Positions 46,898 through 60,041 of a stretch of 64,000 nucleotides of DNA are shown one piece after another. The stretch is from positions 1,302,001 to 1,366,000 of the forward strand of contig JBBPUQ010000004.1 of NCBI GenBank assembly GCA_038501195.1, read 5' to 3'. The stretch comes from Nemania diffusa (lineage: Eukaryota; Ascomycota; Sordariomycetes; Xylariales; Xylariaceae). A program made the position numbers and the translations under genes. The notes beneath the pieces were generated by a model that saw nothing but the letters and a program-made list of their open reading frames with translations, was not told the origin of the DNA and made no database searches. Each line of letters begins with the position of its first letter. Within the stretch, counting starts at the first letter, position 1.

Positions 46898-47842
46898 TCA
46901 GGTCATGAAGTTATACTTCTTCCTCGCTTGTTTTTCGATAAACGACGGCCAGATGTAGTAAAGGTGGTGCGCTATGGCATAAGGGAACCAGGGTATCACC
47001 ACATTGCCTCGTGACCCCTGATCTACGGCTTCGGCACATCTGCTAGCGACATAGTCTAGTTTGAGACCCTTCTTGTTGGTTTCATCGATCTTCTGCGTCG
47101 GTAACGCGTCGACCGCCGACGACCGAAAGTTGCCCTCGATCGTGGCCGGCAGCACGCATGTGAACGCAATCGCCGGGTGCTCAATGGCGAGAGATTGAAA
47201 CAACAGCAGAGAAGCAGCCTTTGTCGCGGCGTATAAAGCTCGCGTGGGCGCTGGCACGACCGCAGCGACTGAGGAAACGAGCAAGATGGCAGGCGAAGCC
47301 GAAGTGCGCTTCATCATTGGAATGAATGTTATCGCAGCTATAAGTGGCCCGACGAAATTGCCCTGTGTTGCCCGACGTGCAATCTCAGCGGCAAATTGGA
47401 CGCTGAGTGCATCGGGGTCCTCATCGCCGGAATTGATCCCCGTCAGCGCCATTACGGGTTGCACCGCCGACACCCCCGCGCAGATGTGCAGCGTGTCGAG
47501 CCCGTCCCATTGTCGTAGCAGCTGCCCCCGTAGTCGCTCCATGTCTGCCGCCTGGGTGAAGTCGGCAACGAAGGGCAAGCAACGATCACCGCATTCCTGA
47601 GTTAATCTAACCAGCGGCTCACTTCGTCGCGCAACGGCGCAAACTTTGGCACCGCGCGCAGCATATTGTTTTGCGAGTGTGCGGCCGAGACCGCTAGATG
47701 CCCCGAGGATAAGTACACGCTCCTCCGTCGGTCGAACCCGTTTCGATCTATGAGTTCGCGCCTTAATTATGTGACGTAATACGAAGACAGCTGCAATTGC
47801 AGTGAATGTGACTGCACCTGCCAGATGCCTAGAATCAGGCAT
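46898..47842 (-). CDS. Membrane-anchored short-chain dehydrogenase/reductase
   Basis: A single exon of 314 residues. A probable N-terminal membrane helix (residues about 8-24, AGAVTFTAIAAVFVLRHII) is followed by a Rossmann domain. The cofactor motif GASSGLG is at residues 47-53, and the basic residue after beta2 (ARRSEP) suggests NADP(H). The catalytic Ser190/191 in LLVSSVA and the Y204-AAT-K208 pair are intact. The usual NNAG is replaced by HICAG at 120-123. A second hydrophobic or aromatic stretch near the C-terminus (IPWFPYAIAHHLYYIWPSF) fits membrane association, as in 11-beta-HSD or DHRS7-type enzymes. The substrate cannot be told; sterols or lipids are plausible. The flanking genes give no pathway hint. 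Confidence 0.88.
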   Translation of the reverse strand: MPDSRHLAGAVTFTAIAAVFVLRHIIKARTHRSKRVRPTEERVLILGASSGLGRTLAKQYAARGAKVCAVARRSEPLVRLTQECGDRCLPFVADFTQAADMERLRGQLLRQWDGLDTLHICAGVSAVQPVMALTGINSGDEDPDALSVQFAAEIARRATQGNFVGPLIAAITFIPMMKRTSASPAILLVSSVAAVVPAPTRALYAATKAASLLLFQSLAIEHPAIAFTCVLPATIEGNFRSSAVDALPTQKIDETNKKGLKLDYVASRCAEAVDQGSRGNVVIPWFPYAIAHHLYYIWPSFIEKQARKKYNFMT

Positions 47843-50140
47843 TGAGGCTGAAATCGAGAGATAAATAAGTCGAGACTCAGCAAGGTCAATCTAACAACAA
47901 TAATTAACCGTATCTATGACTTATCACAGTGATGATGAGATTTAATATTCTCGCATCAAAACATGATGAAGATCAGCATCAAGTATCAGAAGATAGGTAA
48001 TGAGTGCTTATTGAGGTTGGCTACGTGGATTAGGTAAATAGAAGAGCTTCATTCAAGACTTTACTACCATGTAATTGCATTTACTGCCTATAACCATAAC
48101 CCCGTAAGTTTCATGAAAATGTATAATCTAGTTCAGCAAACTTATCTTGTAAGCTGATTTCCCGATATTGTAAATAATTTTATTATATCTCCATTCTACA
48201 GTTCAAGTATGGAGGTCTATGTACAGTTGATTGCTGTGGAGGCATATAGAGAATCCGAATCCTATATTCAAGGGTCGGTTGGCTGCCCCTAAGTTTGTCC
48301 ACTTGAGTGCTTATCGTTCCTCCGACTTTAAAATCAACTAAAATCTATATATCAGACACTACTTTATACATATTAACCTTGAATTTTCCAAATATTGTAT
48401 TTTATAGTTCTTGTGGTTGTCCTTTTCAAGCTAAGCAGTGCACGCATAGTGCTTAAGAGTTTCTTATCCCGGTTATGAAAACTTGCTTTCTTGTAGAGAT
48501 GAAATAGTCATCATAGTTACTGATATAGCTCCAGTTACAATCCGCATGAAGCCAGATCATATGGAATATCTATGCTCATCCAAGATTAAATCATTATCTA
48601 TAAGTAGTGACGTTATGATCCTAAGTATAAGCCACATATTAGTAACTGTAGATAACTAAGTGCGCAATTTAACAACAGTCTCCATTTGTAGTATTGTGCT
48701 AGTTCTGTTTCATGACAATTGACTAACACTTCATGTGATCATTGTGTTGATGATGATTATCTTTCAGCAGCCCCCTAAGTTCAATTATACAATATCATTA
48801 GGGTGTGTGAGATTGTAACTGTACGGTGATTCTTTAAATTGAAATTGGCGAGGCTTCATTATACTTTAAGTCTATGTATCTTAAGATCGCTTCGTTTCTA
48901 TGACAGTTTTGGAGATGGCGACGCCTATGTGTATTACCATATAGGTGCGGAATAAGATTAAATGTACCCCTATTGGCATAATAAGGATAGGGTTAGATGA
49001 AGGTGGTCATATTTACGCCTGTATGGTCCTAGATGTCTTTATAAAATCCGCGTAGAGTTTCTCAAGACCAGAGCACTTAATAATATCGAATTAAGAGGCA
49101 TTGATATTCATATGTGTCTGAGATAAAGCTATGCAAAGACCGTAAGCTGTAATACGAAGCTTATTGACCCCTCAAGGAGTATAAAATTCAATGTGAAGTC
49201 AATGAGGAGAACCAAATCAAAAGTAGATAGTTGGAAATCAGTTCTGGTCTCGTTTCCTATGAGTATAACCCTTCGTCCCATAACCACCAACTTCATAGCA
49301 GTGGCTGGGATGCAAAAGCTCATATTCATGAACATTCCGGAATGACAAGGCATATTTAGATTGCGAGCCCAATGGGCCCAACCCCGCCGCCCATCTATTA
49401 AATCTCCATATAGTATCAAGTTGGTTGAAAAGCAGTGCGGGGCTAAAAATAAAGACTGCACTTCGATACTCTATAAATATTGAGTTGGCCCCTGCCTCGG
49501 CTAGTATATGACGAATATAGGGGCTGACTACGCGGTTGAAAACCCAATATTCCCTTGACGCAACCAACCCATGCACTGTAGGTATGACTTAATATGAGGG
49601 TAAACCCCATCGCCGACTATAGGGCACTACTCGGCTACTTACATAATAGTATCCCCATCAGCTTCTTGTGGCAGCTTCCAGACTCCCCTAGTAGCGAGAC
49701 TAATAGCAGCTCTATTGCGACCGTACTTAGGTAGCTAGACTAGGGTAGGTCCAGAAAAATGAGAAACACATTCTCAAGAAATTTAAAGATTTAGGTCATC
49801 ATCATCATTAATTATTATATTATCTTCTCACAAACGAAAAAAATAAGTAATCGTCTATGATGTGTGGGTTGGGCGGCTCAACAGACTCTAACCGCATAAC
49901 GAGCAGTGAGTGTCTGGTTGATTCGTCCTTGTGGGCTAGTCAGGGTATCTTTTTTATCCGACTCCGTTTATCCTCTAACGCTTATTGATATGCTTGTAAT
50001 TCTATTAACCGTATTGCCATGCTTTCAATTGTTATGCTCTGATACCCGAAACCGCCTGTGAATACACAGCAAACTTCCTAACGCCTTCGCCATATTGAAA
50101 GGATTGAATGAAAAGAGTGAGAAGGAGATGAAATGCAAGA
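47843..50140. other. Spacer, AT-rich
   Basis: 2.3 kb. The part from about 47.9 to 49.6 kb is AT-rich with short broken frames (two overlapping 110-codon minus-strand frames near 49129-49576). It may be a mutated repeat relic. No gene or element ends are visible. Confidence 0.5.
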
Positions 50141-52653
50141 TTATAGCGTCCAGAGCCCGCTGCGACGTTTTCCGAGGGGATAAATAATAAGGGCGCTCAG
50201 GAATAGACCCAAAGTAATACCGATGGCGATCTGTATCATTGATCCAGCGACATTATATACAACATCACTGATATTGCCAGAAGTACCATCAACCGGAACC
50301 TGAGAAATGAGAAGTTAGTAAATAGTAAACATGGGCTGACCATCTTGTTATGCTTACCGAAGGTGTTCCGTCTATGGGCTGGGTATTGTTGTTTATTTGA
50401 TTGGCGGCGTTGAGACCACTCAGAAGACTTCCTGTCGCCGCTAGGCCACTTGGTACCTGTACGAAAATTGCCGGTAATAGAGCAGCAGCCGCAACTCCAT
50501 GTCTGAGCCTGGAATATAAGTTGGCACAAACACCGACGGTGAAGGCACCGAGTGTGTTCGCGATCTGAGGAGCAGCTTTAAACTTGGGAGAACTGAAAAA
50601 GTTTACTAGGTAACCGGCGAAAGAGATGACCACCATGACGGGAAGTTGCTTCCATTTGGCTTGGTTCACGATTGCCAGGCAGACAGTGAAGATGGGCACG
50701 AAAATGAATGCGAGGTGAGGATTCATCGTGTTCGTACAACTCGTCGCGGATATGGCGTTCGAATCGAATAGCCCATATAGGACGGTTCCAACTGTGATAC
50801 CGAAGCCGAGAAACAGTGAATAGATGATGGCATATACTAGACGAATTGAGCCCGGCACTAAGGCCCTGGATTGCAATTCGAGAGCGGAGCTTACTATACA
50901 TGAATTAGCGGGAGCTATGTGATGTGGTAGAAGAGGACGACTTACGGACAAACCATCCAGGAAGGATCAAGGCTATGGAGCTTTGGGCTAGAGCAGAAAA
51001 GCAGAACAACTCTCCGCCCCTAATGCTTCCGAATGCCCTCGCAAGAAAACTGGTTAATATGGTGGCACTAATCTCAAACAAGTTGTTATACAGGGCCGAT
51101 TTCGGAGCCACGATAATCTGCAGTGCGCCAACCATCGATCCGAGGAGAAAACATATAGGTAAATCGATCCATCGTCCGCCGAATGCGAAGGGGGCCACAG
51201 CGGCACTGGCCAAGCCGAAGACGAGTACACGAATCCAAGGATGGAACTTATCCTTCGCAGCCATAATAGCTGAAATCCTATCTATGGCTTCATCAACGCT
51301 ATAAATGTCGTGTAACACATTCTTATAAATTTCGTGGATGTCTTTGAGTTTCCCAAGGTCGATTCCTTGATTGGTTCTCACAATTTTCACTTCTGTCGTG
51401 TGGGTTTGCTTGTCATCGAAAGACACGATCATGCATCCAGGCAAGTAAAGGAACTGTCCATCAATTTCAAGAACCCTTGCCGTCATCGTCAAGTATTCTT
51501 CTAGACGGTGTGTTGGGGCTCCGTACATCATGAGAGCTTTACACATTTTAATAATGTACTTTTGGCGGCTTAGAGTTTCAGCAATGTTGATCGTGATGCG
51601 GATCTCGTCTTCCATTCGCGGACGACCTAGTTTTAAGAGGCGCGAACTAGGGCTTCGTTTGTACTTCGGTCGCTTCGGCCGCTTTTCCGAGGTGGGCGAT
51701 GGAGGCGCAACATTAGCTAGACGGGCAGACGCTTCCACGAGGTTTGATAAGGTGTCCGTTGACCGATTTTTGTCGTACCACTTTTTCCGCGTTGGAGTAG
51801 CCGTGCCCGAAGATCCTGGTGTCGTGGGTTCGCTAAAGTCTGATTTTTGACTGTGTGGATAGCTAGGGGGCTGGTAATCATCGGCCTGCTTGTAGAGCAT
51901 CAAAAGGTTGGCCAGTGTACTTCCCCGGAACTGGCGGGGTGGAGGTACATAAAGCTCCGCGTCTCTTTCTTCCGTCGGAGTGACCACACCGGACGAACAT
52001 CCAGCAATGCTAGGGGCCGGTTGTTTGAAATCAAATTGCCCATGTCGTAGAGTGTGAGAGCGGACAAGATTATAAGCCTCTGTCTTTAACGCCCGTGATT
52101 GATCTGAACTGGCCGGCTCTTGTTCACTGCCGCGCCTATTGAACTGCCAGTTGGCTAATTTAACGTTAAGATCGTGGAGGCGAATGCTCTGGCGTCTGGA
52201 TCGATGTTCGTGGCTACCATGTGCCATATCGGTATCGGAATCGAAAGAGGTTCTTCTCGAACCTGGCGCGGAATGAGACAGGTGAACCGTAGCAGCGACA
52301 TGCTGAGCACGTTCGTGGGCGGCACGAGCAGAGATCGCCTCCTCGGAGCGCGGATCGTGTCCCTCATCCTCCTCCGGAACACTCATCGTCGAGTTGTAAG
52401 AGTTCCCACGCAAGACTGATGGCCTGGGCTTGAGTTTTGGCCGCGGAACTGTATCCCCTGATTCTTTCGGAATGCTCGATTGTTGTACAAATACAGGTCG
52501 CTCGACATCGGCTGTGCTATTGAAACGGACTCGTCCTTTCTCCTTCTTGGCCGTAGTGCCGGTTTCGGGGGGCGTGGTGCTCTGAGCCCCCTCCGAAGAG
52601 CCGACTGAGGATGGCCGGCTCTCTTCCGGAGAAGTTTGCTCTCCGTCGTCCAT
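50141..52653 (-). CDS. ThrE-family (DUF1212/DUF3815) membrane protein, Prm10-like
   Basis: Exons 50946-52653, 50358-50893 and 50141-50299 give 800 residues. Introns of 52 and 58 bp have GTAAGT and GTAAGC donors and restore WFV/LSSALELQSR and DGTPS/VPVDGTSG. The first 360 residues are polar, Ser/Pro-rich and probably cytosolic. A DUF1212 domain follows (ETLSRQKYIIKMCKALMMYGAPTHRLEEYL, FLYLPGCMIVSFDD), then helices from FHPWIRVLVFGLASAAVAP onward and a second DUF3815 half after IRLVYAIIYSLFLGFGI, for about ten membrane spans in all. Bacterial ThrE exports threonine; yeast Prm10 is a pheromone-regulated member of unknown role. The protein ends LGKRRSGLWTL. The start is the first ATG of the open frame; twelve upstream codons lack one. 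Confidence 0.88.
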
Positions 52654-55600
52654 ATTGCCAAAATTCTTATGGATATTTGAAAACAATATGAATTTTCAAA
52701 GTGAGAAAAAAGGAGACGGAAATCGCTATTCACAACTTGGAAGATGTAGCCACACAAGAATACTTGTGTGTCCTAGGCAAACTCTCGACTGTTGGATGTC
52801 TTGATTGTCTTAGGTAAACTTGTATAGTCTGTCGTTCTCGTAACACGGGTCGGCTAGAAGCGCAATACGAAACCCAAAAGCTGAGTCAATTCTAAGAAAG
52901 TCCCGAAGAATAAGAGAAAGGGCAGCCAAGAATTGGGAATGACGCAGAGATTAAAGGATAGAGTTTAGAGAGTGACACTAGATATACGTAAAGGGCGATC
53001 GACAAAGACTGTCTACTTTCTAAGAGTAGGTTGTGCGGAAGTTGATGGGTACTTAAACTGGAGACTCAATTGAGCTTAGGTCGGCTTGAAAGCTTCATCT
53101 AGGTGCTCCATCCCAACCGACATATCTGCCTGATGGGACCTAGTTCAAGCACTCACCTCCTCAGCTATCCTGGCAACATCGTGGTGGATGGGTTTGTGGA
53201 TCAACAGACAAGCTCCTACGGTATAGACCAAGTGTAGTATAGCTACCGGGAGGAGTGTGATACCTAGTCTAGCCGTCGCTCTAGCCTGGATATCCGAAGA
53301 CGATTGGTGGACCGGATGATTCCAGGTTTCTGGATTTTCAGGAAGGGAGAGAATCGCCCAAGGTGGTGTACGACAGCACCTAGTGGTGGTCGCATATCCA
53401 CCTACGGTAGTGTACGCCGTAGGTATGTACATACAGGAGGTAGCGTACGTACTGAAAGGACCTTAGGTAGTGTCTTATCTGGCTTTCTCCACCGAATTAG
53501 AAACTCAAATGGTCTGGCCCATTTTACTGGAGAATTGCTCATTACTGATCCCCCAAGCTGGCGACCAGAGGGTGGAGCGATGAACGGCGCCGTCCGTCCA
53601 CGCGTTCGCAATACGAGAGGCAAAGAATCAGGAGCATCGGACTTTGCTTTACTTCTCGCCTGCATCAGGCACAACACGTAATGGTGGGAGTGGTATGGCA
53701 CACTAGATGAAGGGGGAGCGGATCTTGACGGCACAGTATGTACAGTATGCGTAGGTACTTTATTTAGGTCGTGTAGTAAATCTGCACAGATATCGGTAGA
53801 TGCAGCCAGCCGCGATCTACAATCACAACTTGGTGAAGGACGATGTCGGTTGCGCGCGGCATATCAAAGAAGTGGTATACTAGGCGGTGGTCGGGATTCT
53901 AGTCGGGATTCTGTAGATAGATAGCATTTAACACGGAATGATAGGCATGTTGTCGTCCAGCTGTTGGATTGGTTCCAGAGCCGCAGAGCCATATGCAGGG
54001 GCAGTGTTCCGAGCAGCGCGGTTTTTTCATGCAACCTGTTTAACGGTCCCCACTTGGATCTGATCTACAGTAGAAGTATGTACAGTACCTACATGGCTCC
54101 CTACAGGCAGCGTTTGCTCAGGTCAAAGCACCTCGTTGCATGTACATAGGCCTATCAACCTACCAGGTAGGTACCTAAGGTATAGGTAGATACTCGGCTC
54201 TAGATATACTACTACGCTGCCTATAATAGGTACCTCAGCGGCATGTACGGCTGATGCATGGAACACGGCAGTGGCGTTCTTAGCCGCAGGATACGATCTC
54301 TAGCCTGTTATTGGCCACGATAGCCTGGCTCTATCGTCCCGTTTGAGCGCATATAGGCATGGGGGTATCTAGTGTATAAGTGGGCAAAAAATGACTATAG
54401 ATTTTTTTTCTTTCGTGATTGATAAGAACTTTTCACATGCTGTCGCCCTTCGAACTACCTACCTAGCATAATACTCACTCGACTACTATGCGTAGGCGCG
54501 GCCACCTAGTGTACGCTATCTGGCAGTCTATCTACTGTAGTCTGACTACCTACATAATGTAGTTAGCCTAGGTAGCTAGGTAGCTAAGTAGGGATTACCT
54601 AGAAACATCGTCTGGAGAATAGTTGGCCATGGACAACCGTACAGCTTTCTTATATTAGTAATAATATATATATATATATATCTACGCTCGGACGCATTTC
54701 GCACCTTAAACACCTGGTTAACACTTAGAGTGTATGTCCGTCACCGGCCCCCGTGCTAAATAACCTACTTAATATGTGTATAATGACCACTTTCTCATTA
54801 CAATTAGGCTCTATTAGCAACGTGTTTTCTTCGCCTTGTGCTGCTGTACTTAGATATTCCGAGGTGCGTGCATAGTATCTAGGTATTTTAACCCGGTGCG
54901 TGGAGATAGACAACAAGCTCACACCATGTATGTTGACTTCATATAGAGTAGGTATGTTAGGCGTGTTTCAACATACCTCCCTATAAACCAGTGTTTCCAA
55001 TTTTCGTAAGTCATGATACCTTGGTATATCTGCGTCGAATCCGCTTCCTGGGATACCCTGTGAACGTAACATAGGTGGTAATAAATGGCTGTGCTAGGTC
55101 ATAGCTTGCAAGCCCACTTTAGCATCAAAGCACAAAAAATTTGTTGCTGTCGTAACCCCCACGGCTCACTGAGAAGGTGGTCAAGGGCCTCGAAAAATCT
55201 GTGCAGCGCCGGCATGTTAGCGTCATTGTTACCTATATTTGGAAGCGGGAAACGGATACTAAACAATGCACTACCCTAACTCTTTGTTTTGAAGCTCCGT
55301 GGTCTAGTAGTCTCGAACATCCTAGTGCACGTTTCTTTCCGCCGCCCTGGGCATCAACAGCCAGGGTTCTACACTAGATTGGCGCCGGGTTGGGCTTCAA
55401 GAATAAGATTGAGCAATGTATCGTGGTACAGAGTACCTAGCTCGAAATCCCTTACTGATAATGAGTTTCAATTTCTAGCCTCCCCACTGACCCGTCAATG
55501 GCACATGGTGTTTTTGAAGAAGGGCCGACTAGTCCAGAATAGGTATGCCGAGCGACAGCTCTTTATTCCTCCTCTTTCCCGTGAGACATGGCAATGGGCC

Positions 55601-57644
55601 CCGGTGTGAGCTGCCTTGCCTATCTGTGATGTTGCGTAACTTGACGTCTTTTCCCATCCACTATCACCACCTGCATGTGCTACAGCAGGATTTTCCAACC
55701 ATATAATGTTCGCTCTTATATAGTAACTGCTGAAATGGAAGAGTTGAGAGATGAAAATGACGGGTACATAGAAGTCAAGTTAAAATCCCGTGCGGAGCTG
55801 TCGATCCAAACTACTCGATATATATGTAAAGCCTGGGACTCTGTGCCTTTAATTTCGCCTCTCTTGGGTCGCTCGTCAGTTGCGAATATAGTCGCGGGTC
55901 CAAGCATCTCCCCCTATACCTTATCTTTCCAACTTGATAGCTATCGTGTGCTATTCCCGTGGTACACTCGAAAATGAGGATATATTAAGCGGGAGTGAGC
56001 CTATCGAAAGATAGGCCCTTTCATCTGCTTGTCCTATGAGCTGTGTTACGCATGTGTGGATATACCGACGTAGCTATCTGCATAGCCTTATCCGCGTCTT
56101 CATCACTTTGGGGCCGGTTTGCTCTTCGAAAAAAGCCCCAGCGCCCCAGGGACGATGTTACTATGTTGAAAGCCGGCATTAGTCCGAAACAAAGCACAAT
56201 CAAACAAGGACAATGCATGGACAGCACGCGAAACCTATTACCTTCATCTGATAAATTCATGGATCAGAGATAAAGAGTCCCTTAACGCCAAATAAAACAA
56301 CCCTTTCGGTCTCGCCGGAGTCGCACTCGCCCTGAAAGAGTTTTTTTGTTAGAACAAGCGGTGAACCTCCGAATTCAGTCCGGCAGACAGGTCTAGGTAT
56401 GCCCAGACATTAGAAGCGAAAAGAAGAGATTCGGGCCGGAATATGGCTAGATCTGTGAGATATTCCGGATTGGCAACAGCTTCACTCTTGTGGCGAAATG
56501 GACCGAAAACCGGAAGGAAGTGATCTCGGCGGCGTGCTAGATAGCTGGCTAGCTACCTAGGTAGTTGGCTAGCTAGAAAGCTGCCGATCAAGTCCGTATT
56601 AGGCAGAGCACTGCCGTGCACGTACGTATCCTGAGGTTAACCTTTCCCGTATAATAAAATAAATTGCGCGATGACAAGTGAGTATATGAAAACCCTTTTT
56701 CTATGAGTTGAAGTTGGCTTATACATGTACCCATTTGCTAAACAATTGAAGTATACGCTTATTGGCTATATTGGCCGTTTCCCTGCCTATTCTGTGCAGA
56801 GGATGGGATAGGATGTCCTGCATGGAGGATCTATCTAGGTACTGAGTATGGCTGGCTTACATGCTTACCTGCTTACATACATGCGTCATCAATCCCCAAC
56901 GCCAATGCGTAACGCATACTTGGTATAATGCGCGCCATTATAGACTCTGGTAATTAGTATAAGATCCGTACCTGGCTACACTCTGTTTAGCCAATCTGTT
57001 CGTCCCTTTTTCTTACCCCGCGTGTCCCCCTCGCCGCTAGCATTTTTACTGCAAACGCTAGACAAACGACGAGCGTCATGTGTGCCGTAGCTAATAGCTA
57101 CTCCAACCTCATTAATTTCATGAAGGCAGAGGAGTCGAACATGGTATTCAAGCTTCATCATTCGTGACTACGCAGCCAGCACCAGAGTTCTGAAGCGGAT
57201 GGCCCCCTTTGATGCTGGCGACCTGCACCAGTACAGACGCCTCTTTGAAGATGGATTATTTCGGAGAATTCAAGTTCGGGACGAGCTCCCCCGCACGCAA
57301 CGTTCCCCTGGTCGCGCGCATCTCGAATGCGGAGATTGTGGAGAAGCTCGACCTTCCTAGCTTCGACGATGCTACTAAAGCGGTCAACTTCATCTCCGAG
57401 ATCATAGAGCAAGAGCTTCATGCCCAGAGAGGGGAATCGGGCCTGACGATCCGCATCCTCGGCCCAGCTACCACGACGTAATAGGCCGACTATGTCAGCT
57501 TGGTATTGTAGAATTTCTCGTGCATGCGGGGAAACGTATATAAATCCTCGGTGGCCTGCTTCTGTCTTCGGTGAATGGAGATTCCTCCAACCAGTTCCAA
57601 ATCCCAGCCCGAGGGAAACACTTGAGGCTGTAATAGAGCTCATC
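52654..57644. other. Long spacer upstream of aglC
   Basis: 5 kb without a supported gene. It contains many CCTAGG/TAGGTAGG words (about 54160-54180, 54545-54590, 56555-56575) and a TA microsatellite. At 57158-57655 there are overlapping frames on both strands (165 codons minus, 90 codons plus) in a GC-richer patch just before aglC; neither matches a family I know and both may be chance. Confidence 0.5.
54664..54681. repeat. TA dinucleotide microsatellite
   Basis: About nine TA units in non-coding DNA. Confidence 0.85.
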
Positions 57645-60041
57645 ATGGTTGCCACAAGACTAGCTCTGTGCCTATTCCCGGCATGGGCACTGGGTCAAAG
57701 CAGTGTGAAATGTAAGAATCCAATTTTTCCGGCTGGCTATTGACGCTTCTGAGGGCATACAATCCTGTTGTTTTGGACTCAATTGACGACCGAACTCTCA
57801 CTAATTGAATTTAGATATCACTGTAGAAGATGGCCCTGCGCCCTCCTTCTCCCTGTCTTCGTCTAGCATCTCATATCAGTTTCACGTCGACCCTTTGACG
57901 TTGGACCTGATCCATGATCACTGGGGCGGGTATGCTGCTGAGGTTGTTCCTCAAGGCGCCCTGAACATGAATGGATGGGGTGGCGCATACACTTACCGAC
58001 TTCGAGAATTCCCTGACTCTGGACGAGGCGACTTCCGAACGCCAGCTATTCATATTCAACATGCGTCTGGGGATACAGTTTCTGCCTTCTCGTATACGGG
58101 CTACGAGGTCCAGGCCGGCAAACCTGGGCTTCCCGGGCTCCCAGCCACGTACGGTGACGACGAAGACGTTTCCACGCTTATAGTCCACTTGTATGACGAA
58201 TATTCTGCCATTGGAGCGGATTTATACTATTCGATCTTCCCACAGCATAATGCCATCGCCCGTAGCTTTCGCCTCACAAATAAGGGCAACAGCACCGCGA
58301 CCGTGCTTCGAGCCAGCAGTTGGAGCATTGACACGCAGAATGAAGAGCTCGATCTCATTGATCTTCGGGGAGATTGGGCTAATGAGGCTCATATCAACAG
58401 ACGTACAGTCGGATATGGAGAACAAGGGTAAATTTAGATCTCAATCCTATTACTTCTTAGGCGCCTAACTAATTCCTTAATTACAGTTTCCGATCAACTG
58501 CAGGCTACTCTTCTCACTTCCATAACCCATTCTTTGCGCTTGCTCCTCCGACTACAACAGAGTCTCAGGGCCTAGCAACTGGCTATGCCCTCCTTTACAC
58601 GGGATCATTCGCCGCCAACGTCGAGCGATGGTCGACAGGCTGGGTACGAGTACTTCTCGGTCTCAACCCTTTGCATCTGTCGTGGCCTCTGGAGGCGGGC
58701 GACACTTTCACTTCCCCTGAGGTCGTCTCCGTACACTCCGAGACAGGCTTCACTGGAATGTCGCAGTCATTGCATTCTCTGTTCAAGAACCAGTTGTCAC
58801 GATCGAACCACACGTGGGAAACGCGCCCGGCCCTCCTAAATTCATGGGAAGGACTAGGGTTCGACTACAACACCACCGTGCTGGTCGAACTCGCGCAAAG
58901 CGCTGCAGACCTCGGCTGTACCCTATTCGTGAACGACGACGGCTGGTTCGGCACCGACTACCCCCGCGACAACGACACGCTCGGACTCGGCGACTGGGTT
59001 GCGCAGCCGAAGAAGTTCCCCGAAGGCCTGGGCGCCTACGTCGACGACGTCAACGCGGTCACCGTAGCCAACTCGTCAGCCAAGATGAGCTTCGGCCTGT
59101 GGTTTGAGCCGGAGATGGTGAACCCGGCCTCGGACCTCTACAAAGCGCACCCGGACTGGGTGCTGCACTCGGGCGATCACAACCGCACGCTCGTGCGCAA
59201 CCAGCTCGTGCTGAACCTGGGGCTGCCGGAGGTGCAGGACTACATCATCACGACGGTGGAGAAGGTGCTCGACTCGGCCAACGTGCAGTACATCAAGTGG
59301 GACAACAACCGCGGGCAGCACGAGCTCGCCTCGCCGGCGGCCAACCACGCCTACATGCTCGGCATGTACCGCGTCATCGACAACCTGACGACGGCGCACC
59401 CCGAGATCCTCTGGGAGGGCTGCGCGTCGGGCGGCGGGCGCTTCGACGCTGGGCTGCTGCACTACTGGCCGCAGAGCTGGACGTCGGACAACACGGACGG
59501 GCTCGACCGCCTGCAGATCCAGTTCGGCACGTCGTACGCGTACCCGCCGTCCGCCATGGGCTGCCACGTGAGCGCCGTGCCCAACGGCCAGGTCGGCCGC
59601 ACGACGCCGCTCGCGTTCCGCTCCGCCGTCGCCAGCATGTGCGGCTCGTACGGCCTCGAGCTCGACCCCAAGGACCTCGCCGCCGACGAGCTCGCCGCCA
59701 TCCCCGGGCTCGTCGCCCTGCAGCAGGAGATCAACCCCCTCGTCATCCACGGCGACTTCTACCGCCTCGCGCTCCCCGACCAGTCCAACTGGCCCGCCGC
59801 CATGTTCGCGCTGCCCGACCAGAGTGCCGCCGTCCTCTTCGTCTTCCAGGTCCGCTCCGAGACTAAGCCCGTGCCGTCGCCCGTGAAGCTGCGCGGCCTC
59901 GACGCGGCGGCGAAGTACAACCTCACCGGCGACGGGTTCGAGGCTACGTACTCTGGGTCCACGCTCATGAATACCGGGCTTATTCTTTCGTGGCCGATTT
60001 TGGATTATCAGAGTATTATCCTGAAGCTGCAGAGGCTGTGA
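57645..60041 (+). CDS. aglC: Secreted GH36 alpha-galactosidase (AglC type)
   Basis: Exons 57645-57711, 57815-58427 and 58487-60041 give 744 residues. Introns are 103 bp (GTAAGA...TTTAG) and 59 bp (GTAAAT...TACAG). A signal peptide (MVATRLALCLFPAWALG) ends just before the first intron. The enzyme releases terminal alpha-galactose from raffinose-type sugars and galactomannan side chains outside the cell. A beta-sandwich N-domain (HDHWGGY, RLTNKG) precedes the TIM barrel. The nucleophile is Asp499 in YIKWDNNR and the acid/base Asp561 in WTSDNTDGLDR, 62 residues apart as in characterised family 36 enzymes. Other barrel motifs are LLNSWEG, NDDGWFG, GLWFEPEMV and GCASGGGRFD. The last exon is far more GC-rich than the first two, from about base 58900 on. 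Several N-x-S/T sites fit glycosylation. Confidence 0.95.

Noticed and set aside
46898..52653. Possible metabolic cluster formed by the dehydrogenase and the ThrE-like protein
   Set aside because: No core synthase, P450, regulator or transporter typical of a cluster is nearby, and the genes are separated by 2.3 kb of AT-rich spacer.
57158..57655. 165-codon minus and 90-codon plus frames before aglC
   Set aside because: Both look partly protein-like but overlap each other, lack known motifs and occupy the aglC promoter. Not enough support for a gene.
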